Of a DNA stretch of 64,000 bases, positions 1-9,166 are shown in pieces; the first letter of the stretch is position 1, and each line of letters starts with the position of its first letter. The position numbers and the translations under genes were made by a program. The DNA is from Sulfurifustis variabilis (GTDB lineage: Bacteria; Pseudomonadota; Gammaproteobacteria; Acidiferrobacterales; Sulfurifustaceae): contig NZ_AP014936.1 of assembly GCF_002355415.1 (NCBI RefSeq), positions 2,170,001 to 2,234,000 of the forward strand. The letters run 5' to 3'. The notes beneath the pieces are model-generated. The model was not told the origin of the DNA. It made no database searches and was given only the letters and a program-made list of their open reading frames with translations.

Positions 1-1733
1 CCATCATGGTGCTGCTCGGCGTCAGCGGCCTCGTGGGCGCGAACGACACCTTCAGCGGCTTCGCCAGCAACGCGGTCGTCTCGATCATCGCGGTGATGAT
101 CCTCGGGGCCGGTCTCGACAAGACCGGCGCCATGAACCAGATCGCGCGGCCGATCATCCGCCTCGCCGGAAATACGGAAAGCCGGCTCATCGCCTTCATC
201 GCGGGCGCGGTGGGCATCATTTCGAGCTTCATGCAGAACATCGGCGCGGCGGCGCTGTTCCTGCCGGCGGTCAAGCGCATCTCCACGCGCACCGCCATCC
301 CGCTGTCGCGCCTGCTCATGCCCATGGGCTTCTGCGCGATCCTCGGCGGCACGGTCACGCTCGTGGGCTCCAGCCCCCTCATCCTCCTGAACGACCTCGT
401 GACCACCGCAAATCGCGCGCTCCCGGAGGGTGCGAGCCCGATCCCGGTGTTCGAGCTGTTCGAGGTGACGCCGATCGGGCTCATCCTGATCGCCACCGGC
501 ATTCTCTACTTCGTGCTGCTCGGCAAGCGCATCCTCCCGGCCACGAGCGGCGCGGAAGCCGACCTCCAGAGCACGATGGAGTACCTCGCCCGCCACTACA
601 ACCTCGAGGGCCAGCTGTTCGAGGTGACGGTGCCGCCCGAGAGCACGCTCGCCGGGGGGAACATCGATTTCGTGCGCGCGCAGTCGGGCTACCGCATCAG
701 CGTCGTGGCGCTCGCCCGCGACCGGGCGATCACCCTCGCGCCGGTCCGCGACACCGTGGTACAGCCCGGTGACGTCCTGGGCATGTTCGGCCACCGCGAG
801 CACGTCGCCCGCTTCGCCGAGACCTTCAAGCTCGACGTGAGCAGCAGCCTGCAACGATTCGACGAAGTGCTGTCCCCCGGGCAGTCGGGCCTCTCGGAGG
901 TGGTGATCGCGCCGCGCTCCTCGCTGACCGGAAAGACCATGCGCGAGATCAAGTTCCGGCTCAAATACCAGGCGACGATCCTTGCGCTGCACCGGGGCGG
1001 CGCCGTCATCACGGAGAAGCTCTCGGACGTCCCCTTTCAGCCGGGCGACACCCTGCTGCTGCATTCCAGCTGGGAGTCCCTCGCCCTGCTCGATCAGGAC
1101 CGGGACTTCATCGTCATCACCGACTACCCGCAGCAGGACCTGGGCATGCGCCCGGACAAGCTGAAGTACGCCGCGGTGTTCTTTCTCGTGTCCATCGGGC
1201 TCGTGCTGTTCACTGACCTGCGTCTCTCGACCGCCTTCATGACCGGCGCCATCGGGATGATCCTCACCGGCGTGCTGCGTATCGATGAGGCCTACCAGTC
1301 GATCGACTGGCGCACCGTGTTCCTGCTGGCGGGCCTCATACCGCTCGGCATCGCGGTGGAACAGTCCGGCACGGCCGCCTGGATCGCGCACAACATCCTC
1401 ATGCTCCTCGGGGAAGTACCGCAGTGGGTGCTGCTGACCGTGGTCGTGGTCCTGGCGACCGCCTTCTCGCTCGTGATGTCGAACGTGGGCGCGACCGTGC
1501 TGCTCGTTCCGCTGGCGATCAAGATCGCCCTCGGCGCCGGTTTCGACCCGCGACTCTTCGCGCTCGCCGTGGGACTCGCCACGTCGAACTCGTTCATCCT
1601 GCCTACCCATCAGGTGAACGCGCTGATCATGGGCGCGGGCGGCTACCGCAACAGGGATTTCCTCCGTGCCGGCGGGATCATGACCCTGATCTTCATCGTC
1701 GTCGTCGTGACGATGCTCTCGCTGTTCTACTGA
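1..1733 (+). CDS. SLC13-family permease with two RCK_C (TrkA-C) domains, 5' end cut by the window
   Basis: Inner-membrane permease of the SLC13/DASS (sodium-coupled anion) superfamily. The reading frame is open to the first base, and relatives carry a further N-terminal segment, so the true start lies upstream; the ATG at 6 is probably internal. Hydrophobic helices occupy about residues 1-175 and 385-575. Between them is a soluble block of about 200 residues containing two TrkA-C-like repeats, each ending in a 'QPGD' turn (near residues 253 and 347). This RCK_C pair is the usual regulatory insert of the SLC13-TrkA_C type. It is followed by a SulP transporter on the same strand, which suggests an anion-transport pair. 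The substrate (sulfate, dicarboxylate or another anion) cannot be read from the sequence. Confidence 0.85.
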   Translation, partial: IMVLLGVSGLVGANDTFSGFASNAVVSIIAVMILGAGLDKTGAMNQIARPIIRLAGNTESRLIAFIAGAVGIISSFMQNIGAAALFLPAVKRISTRTAIPLSRLLMPMGFCAILGGTVTLVGSSPLILLNDLVTTANRALPEGASPIPVFELFEVTPIGLILIATGILYFVLLGKRILPATSGAEADLQSTMEYLARHYNLEGQLFEVTVPPESTLAGGNIDFVRAQSGYRISVVALARDRAITLAPVRDTVVQPGDVLGMFGHREHVARFAETFKLDVSSSLQRFDEVLSPGQSGLSEVVIAPRSSLTGKTMREIKFRLKYQATILALHRGGAVITEKLSDVPFQPGDTLLLHSSWESLALLDQDRDFIVITDYPQQDLGMRPDKLKYAAVFFLVSIGLVLFTDLRLSTAFMTGAIGMILTGVLRIDEAYQSIDWRTVFLLAGLIPLGIAVEQSGTAAWIAHNILMLLGEVPQWVLLTVVVVLATAFSLVMSNVGATVLLVPLAIKIALGAGFDPRLFALAVGLATSNSFILPTHQVNALIMGAGGYRNRDFLRAGGIMTLIFIVVVVTMLSLFY

Positions 1734-1810
1734 CGTGCCCCGACGGCGGAAATGGATGAGCGCATCGTCGCTGATCGCTCCCAGGCGGGCGGCGACGTGA
1801 TCCGGCCCTC

Positions 1811-4003
1811 GTGAACCTCGACCGACGGCTGCGTGTGCCGGTCGCCGGGCCCTGGCTCCGGCGGCTGCTGCCGTTCGTCGCCTGGATGCCGGAGCTGCGC
1901 GACGGCCGCATCCTGCGCACCGACTTCGTGGCGGGTCTCACCGTCGCCCTCGTGCTGATACCGCAATCGATGGCGTACGCGCAGCTCGCCGGCCTCCCGC
2001 CCTACTACGGCCTCTACGCCGCCTTCCTGCCGCCGCTGGTCGCCGCGCTCTTCGGATCGTCGCGCCAGCTCGCCACCGGTCCTGTGGCGGTCGTCTCGCT
2101 GATGACCGCCGCCGCCCTCGAGCCGATCGCCGCCGCCGGCGGCCCGGGCTACATCGCCTACGCGATCACGCTCTCCCTCATCGTCGGCGTGTTCCAGTTC
2201 GCGCTCGGGCTGCTGCGGCTCGGCGTCCTGGTCAATTTTCTCTCGCACCCCGTCGTGGTCGGGTTCACGAACGCGGCGGCGATCATCATCGCCACCTCGC
2301 AGCTGGACAAGATCTTCGGCGTGCGCGTGGAGAAGGCCGCCCACCACTACGAGACGGTCTGGGCCACCGTGGTCGCGGCCGCGAGCTACATCCACTGGCC
2401 GACCTTCGTCATGGCCGTGGCGGCGTTCACGATCATGATCGTGCTCCGACGCGTCAATCGGCGGCTGCCCAACGTCCTGATTGCCGTCGGCGTCACCACC
2501 GTGCTGGCCTGGGCGACCGGATTCGAGAAGGTGCAGCAGGCCGCGCTCGATCAGTTCCCGGCCTCGGCCGTGCAGGAGGTGGTGGCCGACCAGCTGAGGC
2601 TCAGGGACGAGATCCCGCAGTTCGACGCCCGGCTGGCCGAGGCGCGTGCGCGTCTCGCCGAGACGGTCGCCCGCCATGGCTGGAACGATGCGCGCGCGCT
2701 CGCCGCGCAGCACGCGATCGACACGCTGAAGCTGCAGCGCGACCGGCGGGTGAAGACCGCCGCGGCCGACCTGAAGGAGCTGCGCGCGGTGCGCTTCCGT
2801 TATGTCCCCGGCGCCGAGGGCGCGCCCGGCCGCTATTATCTCCTCGCCAACCTCCCCGAGGGCGCGCACGACGACGGCAACATCTGGCGCATCCGCACCA
2901 TCGGCGAGGACGGGTCGCTGGAGATGAACGGCGGCGGCAACGTCGTGGGTGCGATTCCGCGCGGCGTACCCTCGCTCGCGCTGCCGAAGTTCGACCTGTC
3001 GGTCGTGCTGCAGCTCCTCTCCGCCGCGATCACGATCTCGCTGATCGGCTTCATGGAGGCGATCTCCATCGCCAAGGCGATGGCGACCAAGACGCGGCAG
3101 AAAGTCGACGCGAACCAGGAGTTGATCGGCCAGGGTCTGAGCAACGTCGTCGGCAGCCTGTTCCAGAGCTACCCCACTTCCGGTTCGTTCTCGCGCTCGG
3201 CGGTGAACATGGACGCCGGCGCGGTGACCGGCTTCTCTTCGGTCGTGACGAGCCTCATCGTCGTGGTGACGCTGCTGTGGCTCACGCCGCTCCTTTATCA
3301 CCTTCCCCAGGCGACGCTGGCCGCGGTAATCATGATGGCGGTGGTCGGCCTCATCAACGTGCGCGCGATCCGGCATGCCTGGCAGGCCCAGCGCCAGGAC
3401 GGCGTCGTCGCCGTCGTGACCTTCGCGCTGACGCTCGCGTTCGCGCCGCACCTCGACAAGGGGATCCTCGTCGGTGTCGGCCTCGCCCTGATCCTTTACC
3501 TGTACCGGACGATGCAGCCGCGCGTGGCGATCCTCGCGCGCCATCCCGACGGGACGCTGCGCGACGCCGAGGTGTTCGGTCTCAAGACCTGCGAGAACAT
3601 CTCGATGATCCGCTTCGACGGCTCGCTCTACTTCGCGAACACGAGCTACTTCGAGGACAAGGTCCAGGAGCGCGTCGCCGTCCGGCCGAACCTGCGCTAC
3701 GTGATCGTCGTCGGGGACGGCATCAACCAGATCGACGCCACCGGCGAGGAGATGCTCGCGCACCTCGCCGATCGGCTGGAGAAGGCCGGCATCCGGATGG
3801 TGTTCACGGGCCTGAAGAAACAGGTGATCGACGCGTTCCAGCGCACCGGCTTGTATCGCCGGCTGGGACCGGACCGGTTCTTCCGGACGGAGGAGCAGGC
3901 GCTCGACCAGGCGTGGAAGGAGCTCGGCGGCAATCACGAGGCGGACTGCCCGCTCAACGTCGTCTGCCCGATCGAGCTCACCCCCGGCGCCAGGGCCAGC
4001 TGA
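1811..4003 (+). CDS. SulP-family anion transporter with C-terminal STAS domain
   Basis: Inner-membrane SulP (SLC26-like) permease, probably for sulfate, bicarbonate or another anion. An in-frame stop at 1799 makes the GTG at 1811 the first possible start. The N-terminal core shows the SulP signature 'PQSMAYAQLAGLPPYYGLY' (about residues 50-70). A STAS domain occupies the C-terminal 150 residues or so. At 730 aa it is longer than a typical bacterial SulP (about 550-600). The excess is an insert at about residues 240-375: a charged, Arg/Ala/Glu-rich segment likely to form a coiled coil, then a soluble stretch ending just before the family motif 'GAIPRGVPSLALP'. The gene lies 77 bp after the SLC13 permease and may be co-transcribed with it. 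The family call is secure; the substrate is not known. Confidence 0.9.
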   Translation: MNLDRRLRVPVAGPWLRRLLPFVAWMPELRDGRILRTDFVAGLTVALVLIPQSMAYAQLAGLPPYYGLYAAFLPPLVAALFGSSRQLATGPVAVVSLMTAAALEPIAAAGGPGYIAYAITLSLIVGVFQFALGLLRLGVLVNFLSHPVVVGFTNAAAIIIATSQLDKIFGVRVEKAAHHYETVWATVVAAASYIHWPTFVMAVAAFTIMIVLRRVNRRLPNVLIAVGVTTVLAWATGFEKVQQAALDQFPASAVQEVVADQLRLRDEIPQFDARLAEARARLAETVARHGWNDARALAAQHAIDTLKLQRDRRVKTAAADLKELRAVRFRYVPGAEGAPGRYYLLANLPEGAHDDGNIWRIRTIGEDGSLEMNGGGNVVGAIPRGVPSLALPKFDLSVVLQLLSAAITISLIGFMEAISIAKAMATKTRQKVDANQELIGQGLSNVVGSLFQSYPTSGSFSRSAVNMDAGAVTGFSSVVTSLIVVVTLLWLTPLLYHLPQATLAAVIMMAVVGLINVRAIRHAWQAQRQDGVVAVVTFALTLAFAPHLDKGILVGVGLALILYLYRTMQPRVAILARHPDGTLRDAEVFGLKTCENISMIRFDGSLYFANTSYFEDKVQERVAVRPNLRYVIVVGDGINQIDATGEEMLAHLADRLEKAGIRMVFTGLKKQVIDAFQRTGLYRRLGPDRFFRTEEQALDQAWKELGGNHEADCPLNVVCPIELTPGARAS

Positions 4004-4038
4004 GTCGGCGGGCTGTCCCGACCGCTGGAAATCCCCGG

Positions 4039-4068
4039 TTCTGACCGGGACTCTCGCGGTGCTAGAAT
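4039..4068 (+). promoter_or_regulatory. Candidate sigma70 promoter for the CorB-like gene
   Basis: TTCTGA (4039-4044), an 18-bp spacer and TAGAAT (4063-4068), 33 bp before the TTG start at 4102. It is the only good -10 match in the 98-bp gap after the SulP gene. Pattern match only. Confidence 0.45.
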
Positions 4069-4101
4069 CCGGGCTTCGCCACACGGAGAGGCCCCCGGCC
4101 C

Positions 4102-5400
4102 TTGATCGACGTTCCCCTAGGTGCGCTCGTCGGCGCCCTCATCTTCCTCATCCTGCTCTCCGCCTTCTTCTCCGCCGCCGAGATCGGCCTGATGACACTG
4201 AACCGCTACCGGCTCCGGCACCTCGCCGAGTCGGGGCATCGCGGCGCGCGCATGGCGCACCGGCTTCTCGAGCGGCCGGACCGGTTGCTCGGCATCATTC
4301 TTCTCGGCAACAACTTCGCGAACATCGCCGCCTCCTCGGTCGCGACGCTGATCGCGCTCGAGGTCTACGGCGAGGCGGCCATCGGCATCGCCGCCGGCCT
4401 GCTCACGCTGATCGTGCTGATCTTCGCCGAGGTCGCGCCGAAAACGTTCGCCGCGCTGCACCCGGAGCGCACGGCCTTCCCCGCTTCCTTCCTGTTGCGG
4501 CCCCTGCTCGCGCTGTTCTACCCGCTGGTCTGGCTCGTCAACGTCATCGCGAACCGCTTCCTGCGCCTGGTCGGCGTGTCCGTCCAGTCGCGACCCCGGG
4601 AGCAGCTCACGGCCGAGGAGCTGCGCGCCATCGTGCTCGAGGCGGGCGCGCTCATGCCGGAATCCCATCAGGACATGCTGCTCGCGATCCTCGACCTCGA
4701 AAACGTGACGGTCGAGGACGTGATGGTGCCGCGCGGCAAGATCGAGGGGATCGACATCGACGGCGACTGGACCGACGTCGTCGGCCAGCTCACGACTGCG
4801 CGGCACACGCGCCTGCCGGTGTACCACGGCAGCCTGGACAACGTGTCGGGGATCATTCACCTGCGCAAGGTGCTGAACCTCATGCGCGAGGGCGAGCTCG
4901 ATCCGGAATCGTTCCGGCGTGGGCTGGTCGATGCCTACTTCGTTCCGCAGGGTACCTCGCTCACCAAGCAGTTGCTGAACTTCAAGGAGTCCGGCCGGCG
5001 CATCGGCCTCGTCGTCGACGAGTACGGCGACATTCAGGGGCTGGTGACGATCAACGACATTCTCGAGGAGATCGTCGGCGATTTCAGCCTCAAGACGTTC
5101 GGCCGTCCGGAGGACATCCGGTCGGAAGACGACGGCACCTACATCGTGCGCGGAACCGTGAGCCTGCGCGATCTCAATCGACGCCTCGGCTGGGGCCTGC
5201 CGACCGAGGAGTCCCGCACCCTGAACGGCCTGATCGTGGAGTACCTCGAGGACATCCCGGAGCCGGGCACGAGCCTCATGCTCAACGGCTACATGGTGGA
5301 GGTGTTGCGCACGCGCGGCACCGCGGTGGACGTCGCCCGCATCCGGCCGATGACGCCGGCGCCCGCCCCCGCGCCGCCCCCCGAGCAGACCTCCGCCTAG
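4102..5400 (+). CDS. CorB/HlyC-like membrane protein: DUF21, CBS pair, CorC_HlyC domain
   Basis: Member of the CNNM/CorB family (the E. coli YfjD/CorB group, annotated as 'hemolysin-related' or HlyC/CorC), linked to Mg2+/Co2+ transport or resistance. DUF21 membrane helices occupy about residues 1-175, opening with the family string 'LSAFFSAAEIGLMTLNRYR'. Two CBS domains follow (about 195-325; note 'VEDVMVPRGKIEGID' and 'VVDEYGDIQGLVTINDILEEIVGD'-type motifs). A C-terminal CorC_HlyC transporter-associated domain covers about 340-420. The 432-aa length is normal. The TTG at 4102 places the first hydrophobic helix correctly. Preceded by a promoter-like site, so probably its own unit. The direction of ion movement is uncertain for the family. 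Confidence 0.88.
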   Translation: MIDVPLGALVGALIFLILLSAFFSAAEIGLMTLNRYRLRHLAESGHRGARMAHRLLERPDRLLGIILLGNNFANIAASSVATLIALEVYGEAAIGIAAGLLTLIVLIFAEVAPKTFAALHPERTAFPASFLLRPLLALFYPLVWLVNVIANRFLRLVGVSVQSRPREQLTAEELRAIVLEAGALMPESHQDMLLAILDLENVTVEDVMVPRGKIEGIDIDGDWTDVVGQLTTARHTRLPVYHGSLDNVSGIIHLRKVLNLMREGELDPESFRRGLVDAYFVPQGTSLTKQLLNFKESGRRIGLVVDEYGDIQGLVTINDILEEIVGDFSLKTFGRPEDIRSEDDGTYIVRGTVSLRDLNRRLGWGLPTEESRTLNGLIVEYLEDIPEPGTSLMLNGYMVEVLRTRGTAVDVARIRPMTPAPAPAPPPEQTSA

Positions 5401-5404
5401 TCGC

Positions 5405-6058
5405 TCACCCCCGCCCGGCGGCCGCGCCCGGCTGCGCCCACGGCCCGAGCCCCAGACTCACGTTGCGCGCGGTCAGGAACCGCTGGCCGATGTCCTCCCA
5501 GTTCCAGATGTTCCACACCGCCTCGAAGAACTTCGCCTTGTCCGCGCGATACTGCAGGTAGTACGCGTGCTCCCAGGCATCGAGCACCATGATGGGCATG
5601 CTCGCCTGTGGGGTCTCCGACTGGTGATCGTGGATCTGCACGGCGATCAGCCGTCCGCCCGCCGGGTCCCAGGCGAGCGCGGCCCAGCCGGAGCCCATGA
5701 TGGTGGAGGCGGTGCGGATCATCTGCGTGCGGAAGGCGTCGAACGACCCGAAATCCCGGTCGATCTGCTCGGCGAGGGCGCCGTCCGGGCGGCCGCCGCC
5801 GTTCCGCCGAAGGTTCTGCCAGAAGAGCGAGTGCAGCACGTGACCGGAAACGTGGAACGCGAGCGCGCGCTCCAGCGGCGCGGTACGGGCGAAATCGTTC
5901 TTGCTCCTCGCTTCCGCGAGCTGCTCGATCGTCTGGTTCGCGCCGTCCACGTAGGCGCGGTGATGGCGGTCGTGATGCAGCTGCATGATCTCGCCCGAGA
6001 TGTGCGGCTCGAGCGCGCCATAGTCGTAAGGGAGATCGAGGAGGAAGTAGCGGTTCAT
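5405..6058 (-). CDS. Superoxide dismutase, Fe/Mn family
   Basis: Converts superoxide to O2 and H2O2. Metal ligands are visible: His in 'QLHHDRHHRAY', His in 'GHVLHSLFW', and Asp plus His in 'LDAWEHAYYLQY'. The 217-aa length is usual. Around the second ligand it has 'SGHVLH', with Gly where E. coli SodB has its signature Gln, so it looks Mn-like there. It also has 'HDHQSE' rather than the 'NQD' of E. coli SodA, recalling actinobacterial-type sequences, so metal preference cannot be assigned with confidence. ATG start at 6058 with AAGGAGC just upstream. Convergent with the CorB-like gene (4 bp apart) and preceded by a strong promoter-like sequence. Confidence 0.95.
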   Translation of the reverse strand: MNRYFLLDLPYDYGALEPHISGEIMQLHHDRHHRAYVDGANQTIEQLAEARSKNDFARTAPLERALAFHVSGHVLHSLFWQNLRRNGGGRPDGALAEQIDRDFGSFDAFRTQMIRTASTIMGSGWAALAWDPAGGRLIAVQIHDHQSETPQASMPIMVLDAWEHAYYLQYRADKAKFFEAVWNIWNWEDIGQRFLTARNVSLGLGPWAQPGAAAGRG

Positions 6059-6109
6059 GGCAAGGCTCCTTTTGCGCGTGGTTAAACCCTGTCCAAGGGC
6101 AAAGCGGGC

Positions 6110-6138
6110 ATGTTAGGAAAGCGCCCGGCGCGTGACAA
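6110..6138 (-). promoter_or_regulatory. Candidate sigma70 promoter for the superoxide dismutase gene
   Basis: Reading the minus strand: TTGTCA (6138-6133), a 17-bp spacer and TAACAT (6115-6110), about 50 bp before the ATG. Good consensus match with ideal spacing. Confidence 0.6.
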
Positions 6139-6169
6139 CGCCCACAGGCCTCCTTCCGCGCGCAGGTCC

Positions 6170-7297
6170 CTAATCCGCGGCCGCCTCGCCGTCGTCCGCC
6201 GGCACCTCGCACTCCCCGGTGTCTTCCTTGCCACGCCAGTCGCGATCGGGCCACTCGGCGCGCGGCACCCGCGGGGCGTCCGGGTCGACCGCCGCGCGCG
6301 CCCGCTCGACGCGTTCCGCGGTGACCGGATGACTCGAGAGGAACGACTGATTCGCCTTCTCGCGCTTGCCCGAGAGGCGCTCCATGAGGGCGGCGAACGA
6401 TTCCGGCGAACGCCCGCGCTCTTTCAGCAACTCGAAAGCGTAGGCATCCGCCTCGCTCTCGAAATCGCGCGAATATTTCGCGCGCGCGAGAACCACGGGC
6501 AGGCCGGCCACCGCGCCGCCGAGCGTCGCCGCGTCGGCGGTGAGCGTGGCGATGACGACGGCGAGCGCCGAATCCTGCACGAGGTGGCGAAGCGTATGGC
6601 GATGCTCGACGTGGCCGATCTCGTGGGCGAGCACCGCCAACACCTCGTCCGGCGACTCGCCGGCGCGCACCATGGCGTCCGTGACGACCACCACCCCGCC
6701 CGGGAGCGCGAAGGCGTTCGGGCCGACGAACGACTTGCGGAACTCGAGGCGCAAGTGCGGCTCCGTGGGCAGGCCCTGCTTGAGCTCGTCGAAGCCCCTG
6801 CTCACGATACCGCGGATGTCCTCGTCGAGCTCGGAGGCCTCGAACCACTCGTGCTCGTCGAGCCACGCGAGCGTCTTCTCGCCGAGCTCCCGCTCGGTCT
6901 CGATCGGCACGCGCGCGGCCACCTTTTCCGCGAGCACGGGCAGCCCGTAGACGTACCCGGACAGCAGGACGACGGCCGTGAGGGCGATGCTGGCGACCGT
7001 CACGGCGACGCGCTGCTCCAGCCAGGCGACCAGCCCCTCGGACGGAACCTCCTGGGGCAGGAGATCCAGGCGCGGATCGTCCGCGCACTCGAGCTGTCCG
7101 CCGTTGGGCAGCGCGATGAAGCGGTTCGAGCGCGCGACGCGCGGCGAGACGCGCAGCGTCGACCGTGCGAATCGCTCGGTCAGCCGCTCGCCGATGAGGA
7201 CCGCCTGGCGTCCCGCCACGAACAGCGTCGCGGGGACCGGCAGGGGCCGGCGACCGTCGTAGTACCGGCCCTCCAGCGTCAGGGCGCCGGCGCTCAC
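6170..7297 (-). CDS. M48-family zinc metallopeptidase, membrane-anchored
   Basis: Zinc protease of family M48 (HtpX/Oma1/BepA superfamily), 375 aa. The HEXXH motif is 'HEIGHVEHRHT' and the third ligand is Glu in 'DFESEADAYAFELL'. About 130 residues precede one clear transmembrane helix ('VAVTVASIALTAVVLLSGYVYG', about residues 95-117). The protease domain lies C-terminal to it. The GTG at 7297 overlaps the TGA of the upstream DUF898 gene (GTGA), which fixes the start; the frame stays open further upstream only by running through that gene. The DUF898-M48 pairing is common in Proteobacteria and suggests joint action in envelope proteostasis, though neither role is known in detail. Confidence 0.88.
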   Translation of the reverse strand: MSAGALTLEGRYYDGRRPLPVPATLFVAGRQAVLIGERLTERFARSTLRVSPRVARSNRFIALPNGGQLECADDPRLDLLPQEVPSEGLVAWLEQRVAVTVASIALTAVVLLSGYVYGLPVLAEKVAARVPIETERELGEKTLAWLDEHEWFEASELDEDIRGIVSRGFDELKQGLPTEPHLRLEFRKSFVGPNAFALPGGVVVVTDAMVRAGESPDEVLAVLAHEIGHVEHRHTLRHLVQDSALAVVIATLTADAATLGGAVAGLPVVLARAKYSRDFESEADAYAFELLKERGRSPESFAALMERLSGKREKANQSFLSSHPVTAERVERARAAVDPDAPRVPRAEWPDRDWRGKEDTGECEVPADDGEAAAD

Positions 7298-8427
7298 AGC
7301 GAAAGGTCCAGATCGAAGAACTCGCCGACCTCCGCGCCGGCCGCGCGCACGGCGCTCGCCGCTCCCGCATTGAACGCGTCGAGCTCGCCGTCCAGGAGCA
7401 CGCGCATGTTCTCGGCGCGGTACCGGAGCGTGCGGACGACCGCCCACGGGATGAGCAGGCCGAGCGTGCCCAGAATGCCGAGCGCGTTCGTGACGTAGAG
7501 TTTCGCGAGCCCGCGGGCCCTGAGCGTGGACTGGAACCGCAGCGGTCCCAGCCGCGTGTGGTTCCAGACCAGGTTCGCGAGATGCGCCTGCACGAACGCG
7601 AACGCGAGCACGTAACCGGCATAGGCGGGAAGCATCGCGAGCAGGAAGGCGTACGGGCGCGTGCCGGCGACCTGGGCGGACGCGGCGACGAGCAGGCCCG
7701 TCGCGAACGCGGCGCCCGCGATGATGAGCCCGGCCTTGAAGTACACCGCGAAGAACTGCCCGCCGGTCGCCGACAGTTCGCCGTGCTCGCCGCCGAAGCC
7801 GGTGTGGCTCACCAGAAAGTGCTTCAGACGTTTGATCCACCAGGGGAACGCGAGACTGAAGACGCCGAACGCCGCCACGCCGAACCAGGGGTTACCCCAC
7901 CAGTTGAACATGCTGCCGACGACGAGAACCGCAACGAGGCCCCAGGCGTAGATCGTCTTCGCCGCGTCGAGGTAGCGCGCGCCGAACTGAAACGTCATGT
8001 TGCGGAACGCCGAGTACCGGGCGTTGAACGCGGCGGAGCGGACGACCACCCACGGCGCGAGTGCCGCGCCGGCCGCGAGCACGTAGGGCATCACCGACGT
8101 GAAGTAGTGACTGGAGAGGTAATAAACGACGAACACGACGGCGGCGATGATGCGGCCCTTCAGGATCGGCAGCGGTTGCGCGAGATACTGGAACGGCGTG
8201 CCGACGAGCCTCGTGTGCGCGTAGAAGTAGCGCTTCTTGCGGACCTTCGCCCAGGCGGAAAAGACGCCGAGCGTGAGCAACGTCAGGCACAGGTTCACCG
8301 CCCAGACGCGGAAGTACTCGCGCGCCGAGCCGCTGAACTCGAGCGCGAGCACGCGCTCCGACGGCGCGCCGGCCGCGGCCGGCGCCGGCGGTACCGGCTC
8401 GACTGTCTGTTGGGATGCCCCTTGCAC
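7294..8427 (-). CDS. DUF898 (YjgN-family) polytopic membrane protein
   Basis: Integral membrane protein of the YjgN/DUF898 family, function unknown. A short Pro/Ala-rich N-terminus (about residues 1-25) precedes several helices, among them 'NLCLTLLTLGVFSAWAKVRKKRYFY', a typical family opening, and repeated 'ARYSAFRNMTFQFGARYLDAAKTIYAWG'-type segments. The GTG at 8427 is the chosen start. It is followed by, and overlaps by 4 bp with, the M48 protease gene; translational coupling is likely. Confidence 0.88.
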   Translation of the reverse strand: MQGASQQTVEPVPPAPAAAGAPSERVLALEFSGSAREYFRVWAVNLCLTLLTLGVFSAWAKVRKKRYFYAHTRLVGTPFQYLAQPLPILKGRIIAAVVFVVYYLSSHYFTSVMPYVLAAGAALAPWVVVRSAAFNARYSAFRNMTFQFGARYLDAAKTIYAWGLVAVLVVGSMFNWWGNPWFGVAAFGVFSLAFPWWIKRLKHFLVSHTGFGGEHGELSATGGQFFAVYFKAGLIIAGAAFATGLLVAASAQVAGTRPYAFLLAMLPAYAGYVLAFAFVQAHLANLVWNHTRLGPLRFQSTLRARGLAKLYVTNALGILGTLGLLIPWAVVRTLRYRAENMRVLLDGELDAFNAGAASAVRAAGAEVGEFFDLDLSL

Positions 8428-8482
8428 CCGCCCTCCCTGTCGCGTTCAAGGTGACGCGGGCGCGGCCGCCCGAGGACGACGC

Positions 8483-9166
8483 TCACTCGGTCCGGTCGCG
8501 AGGCCTCTGTTTGGCCGCCACCTCATCCCGAATGTAGACGGGAACCGCCTCATCTGCACGGACCGCGCGGCCGGCCGCCAGCGCGGGCACCGCGAGGCGC
8601 GCGAGATCCGCGGCGTGCGGAAAGGCGCCCGGCGTCCAGCCGGCGAGCCGGCCAGCGAGACGCGCGGTCAGCGTGTCGTGGTACTGATCCCACCCGGTAC
8701 CCGCCCCCTGCCACCCCTCGCCCTCCGGGAGCGGCACGTGCGCCGGCGCGATGACGCGCTCTTCCCCGCGGAGCGCCATCAGGCCCTGCGGCGAACGCTC
8801 GTACGCCCCCCAGTAAACCTGCTGCATCCGGGCGTCGAACGCCGCCAGAACGCGGTCCGCCTTCTGTCCCTGGGCCAGCGCGGCGAGCGAAGAGATCGGG
8901 ACGACCGGCCGGTCGATGCCGAAGGCGAGACCCTGCACCACGCCGGCACCGATACGCAATCCCGTGAACGAGCCGGGCCCGCGCCCGAAGGCGAACGCGT
9001 CGAGCTGAGCGAGCCCGACCCCGGCCTCCGCCAGGAGTTCGGACACCATGATCAGGATGCGCTCGGCATGACGCGTGCCGAGCTCGAAGCGCTCGAGGGT
9101 GCGGTCTTCGATCGACACCGCGACCGTACACGCCTCGGTGGAGGTATCGAGGGCGAGCAGTTTCAC
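8483..9166 (-). CDS. tsaB: tRNA threonylcarbamoyladenosine biosynthesis protein TsaB
   Basis: Partner of TsaD (with TsaE and TsaC) in making the t6A37 modification of ANN-decoding tRNAs; an ASKHA-fold protein without catalysis of its own. N-terminal 'LLALDTSTEACTVAV' and 'FGRGPGSFTGLRIG' (about residue 70) are family hallmarks. 227 aa is normal. The GTG at 9166 overlaps the stop of the DUF1499 gene (GTGA), giving a start exactly before 'KLLALDTSTE'. The open frame continues upstream to 9532, but that part belongs to the DUF1499 gene in another frame. Confidence 0.95.
   Translation of the reverse strand: MKLLALDTSTEACTVAVSIEDRTLERFELGTRHAERILIMVSELLAEAGVGLAQLDAFAFGRGPGSFTGLRIGAGVVQGLAFGIDRPVVPISSLAALAQGQKADRVLAAFDARMQQVYWGAYERSPQGLMALRGEERVIAPAHVPLPEGEGWQGAGTGWDQYHDTLTARLAGRLAGWTPGAFPHAADLARLAVPALAAGRAVRADEAVPVYIRDEVAAKQRPRDRTE

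Noticed and set aside
1727-4084. 785-codon minus-strand frame opposite the SulP gene
   Set aside because: Arg/Asp/Gly-rich shadow lacking any domain.
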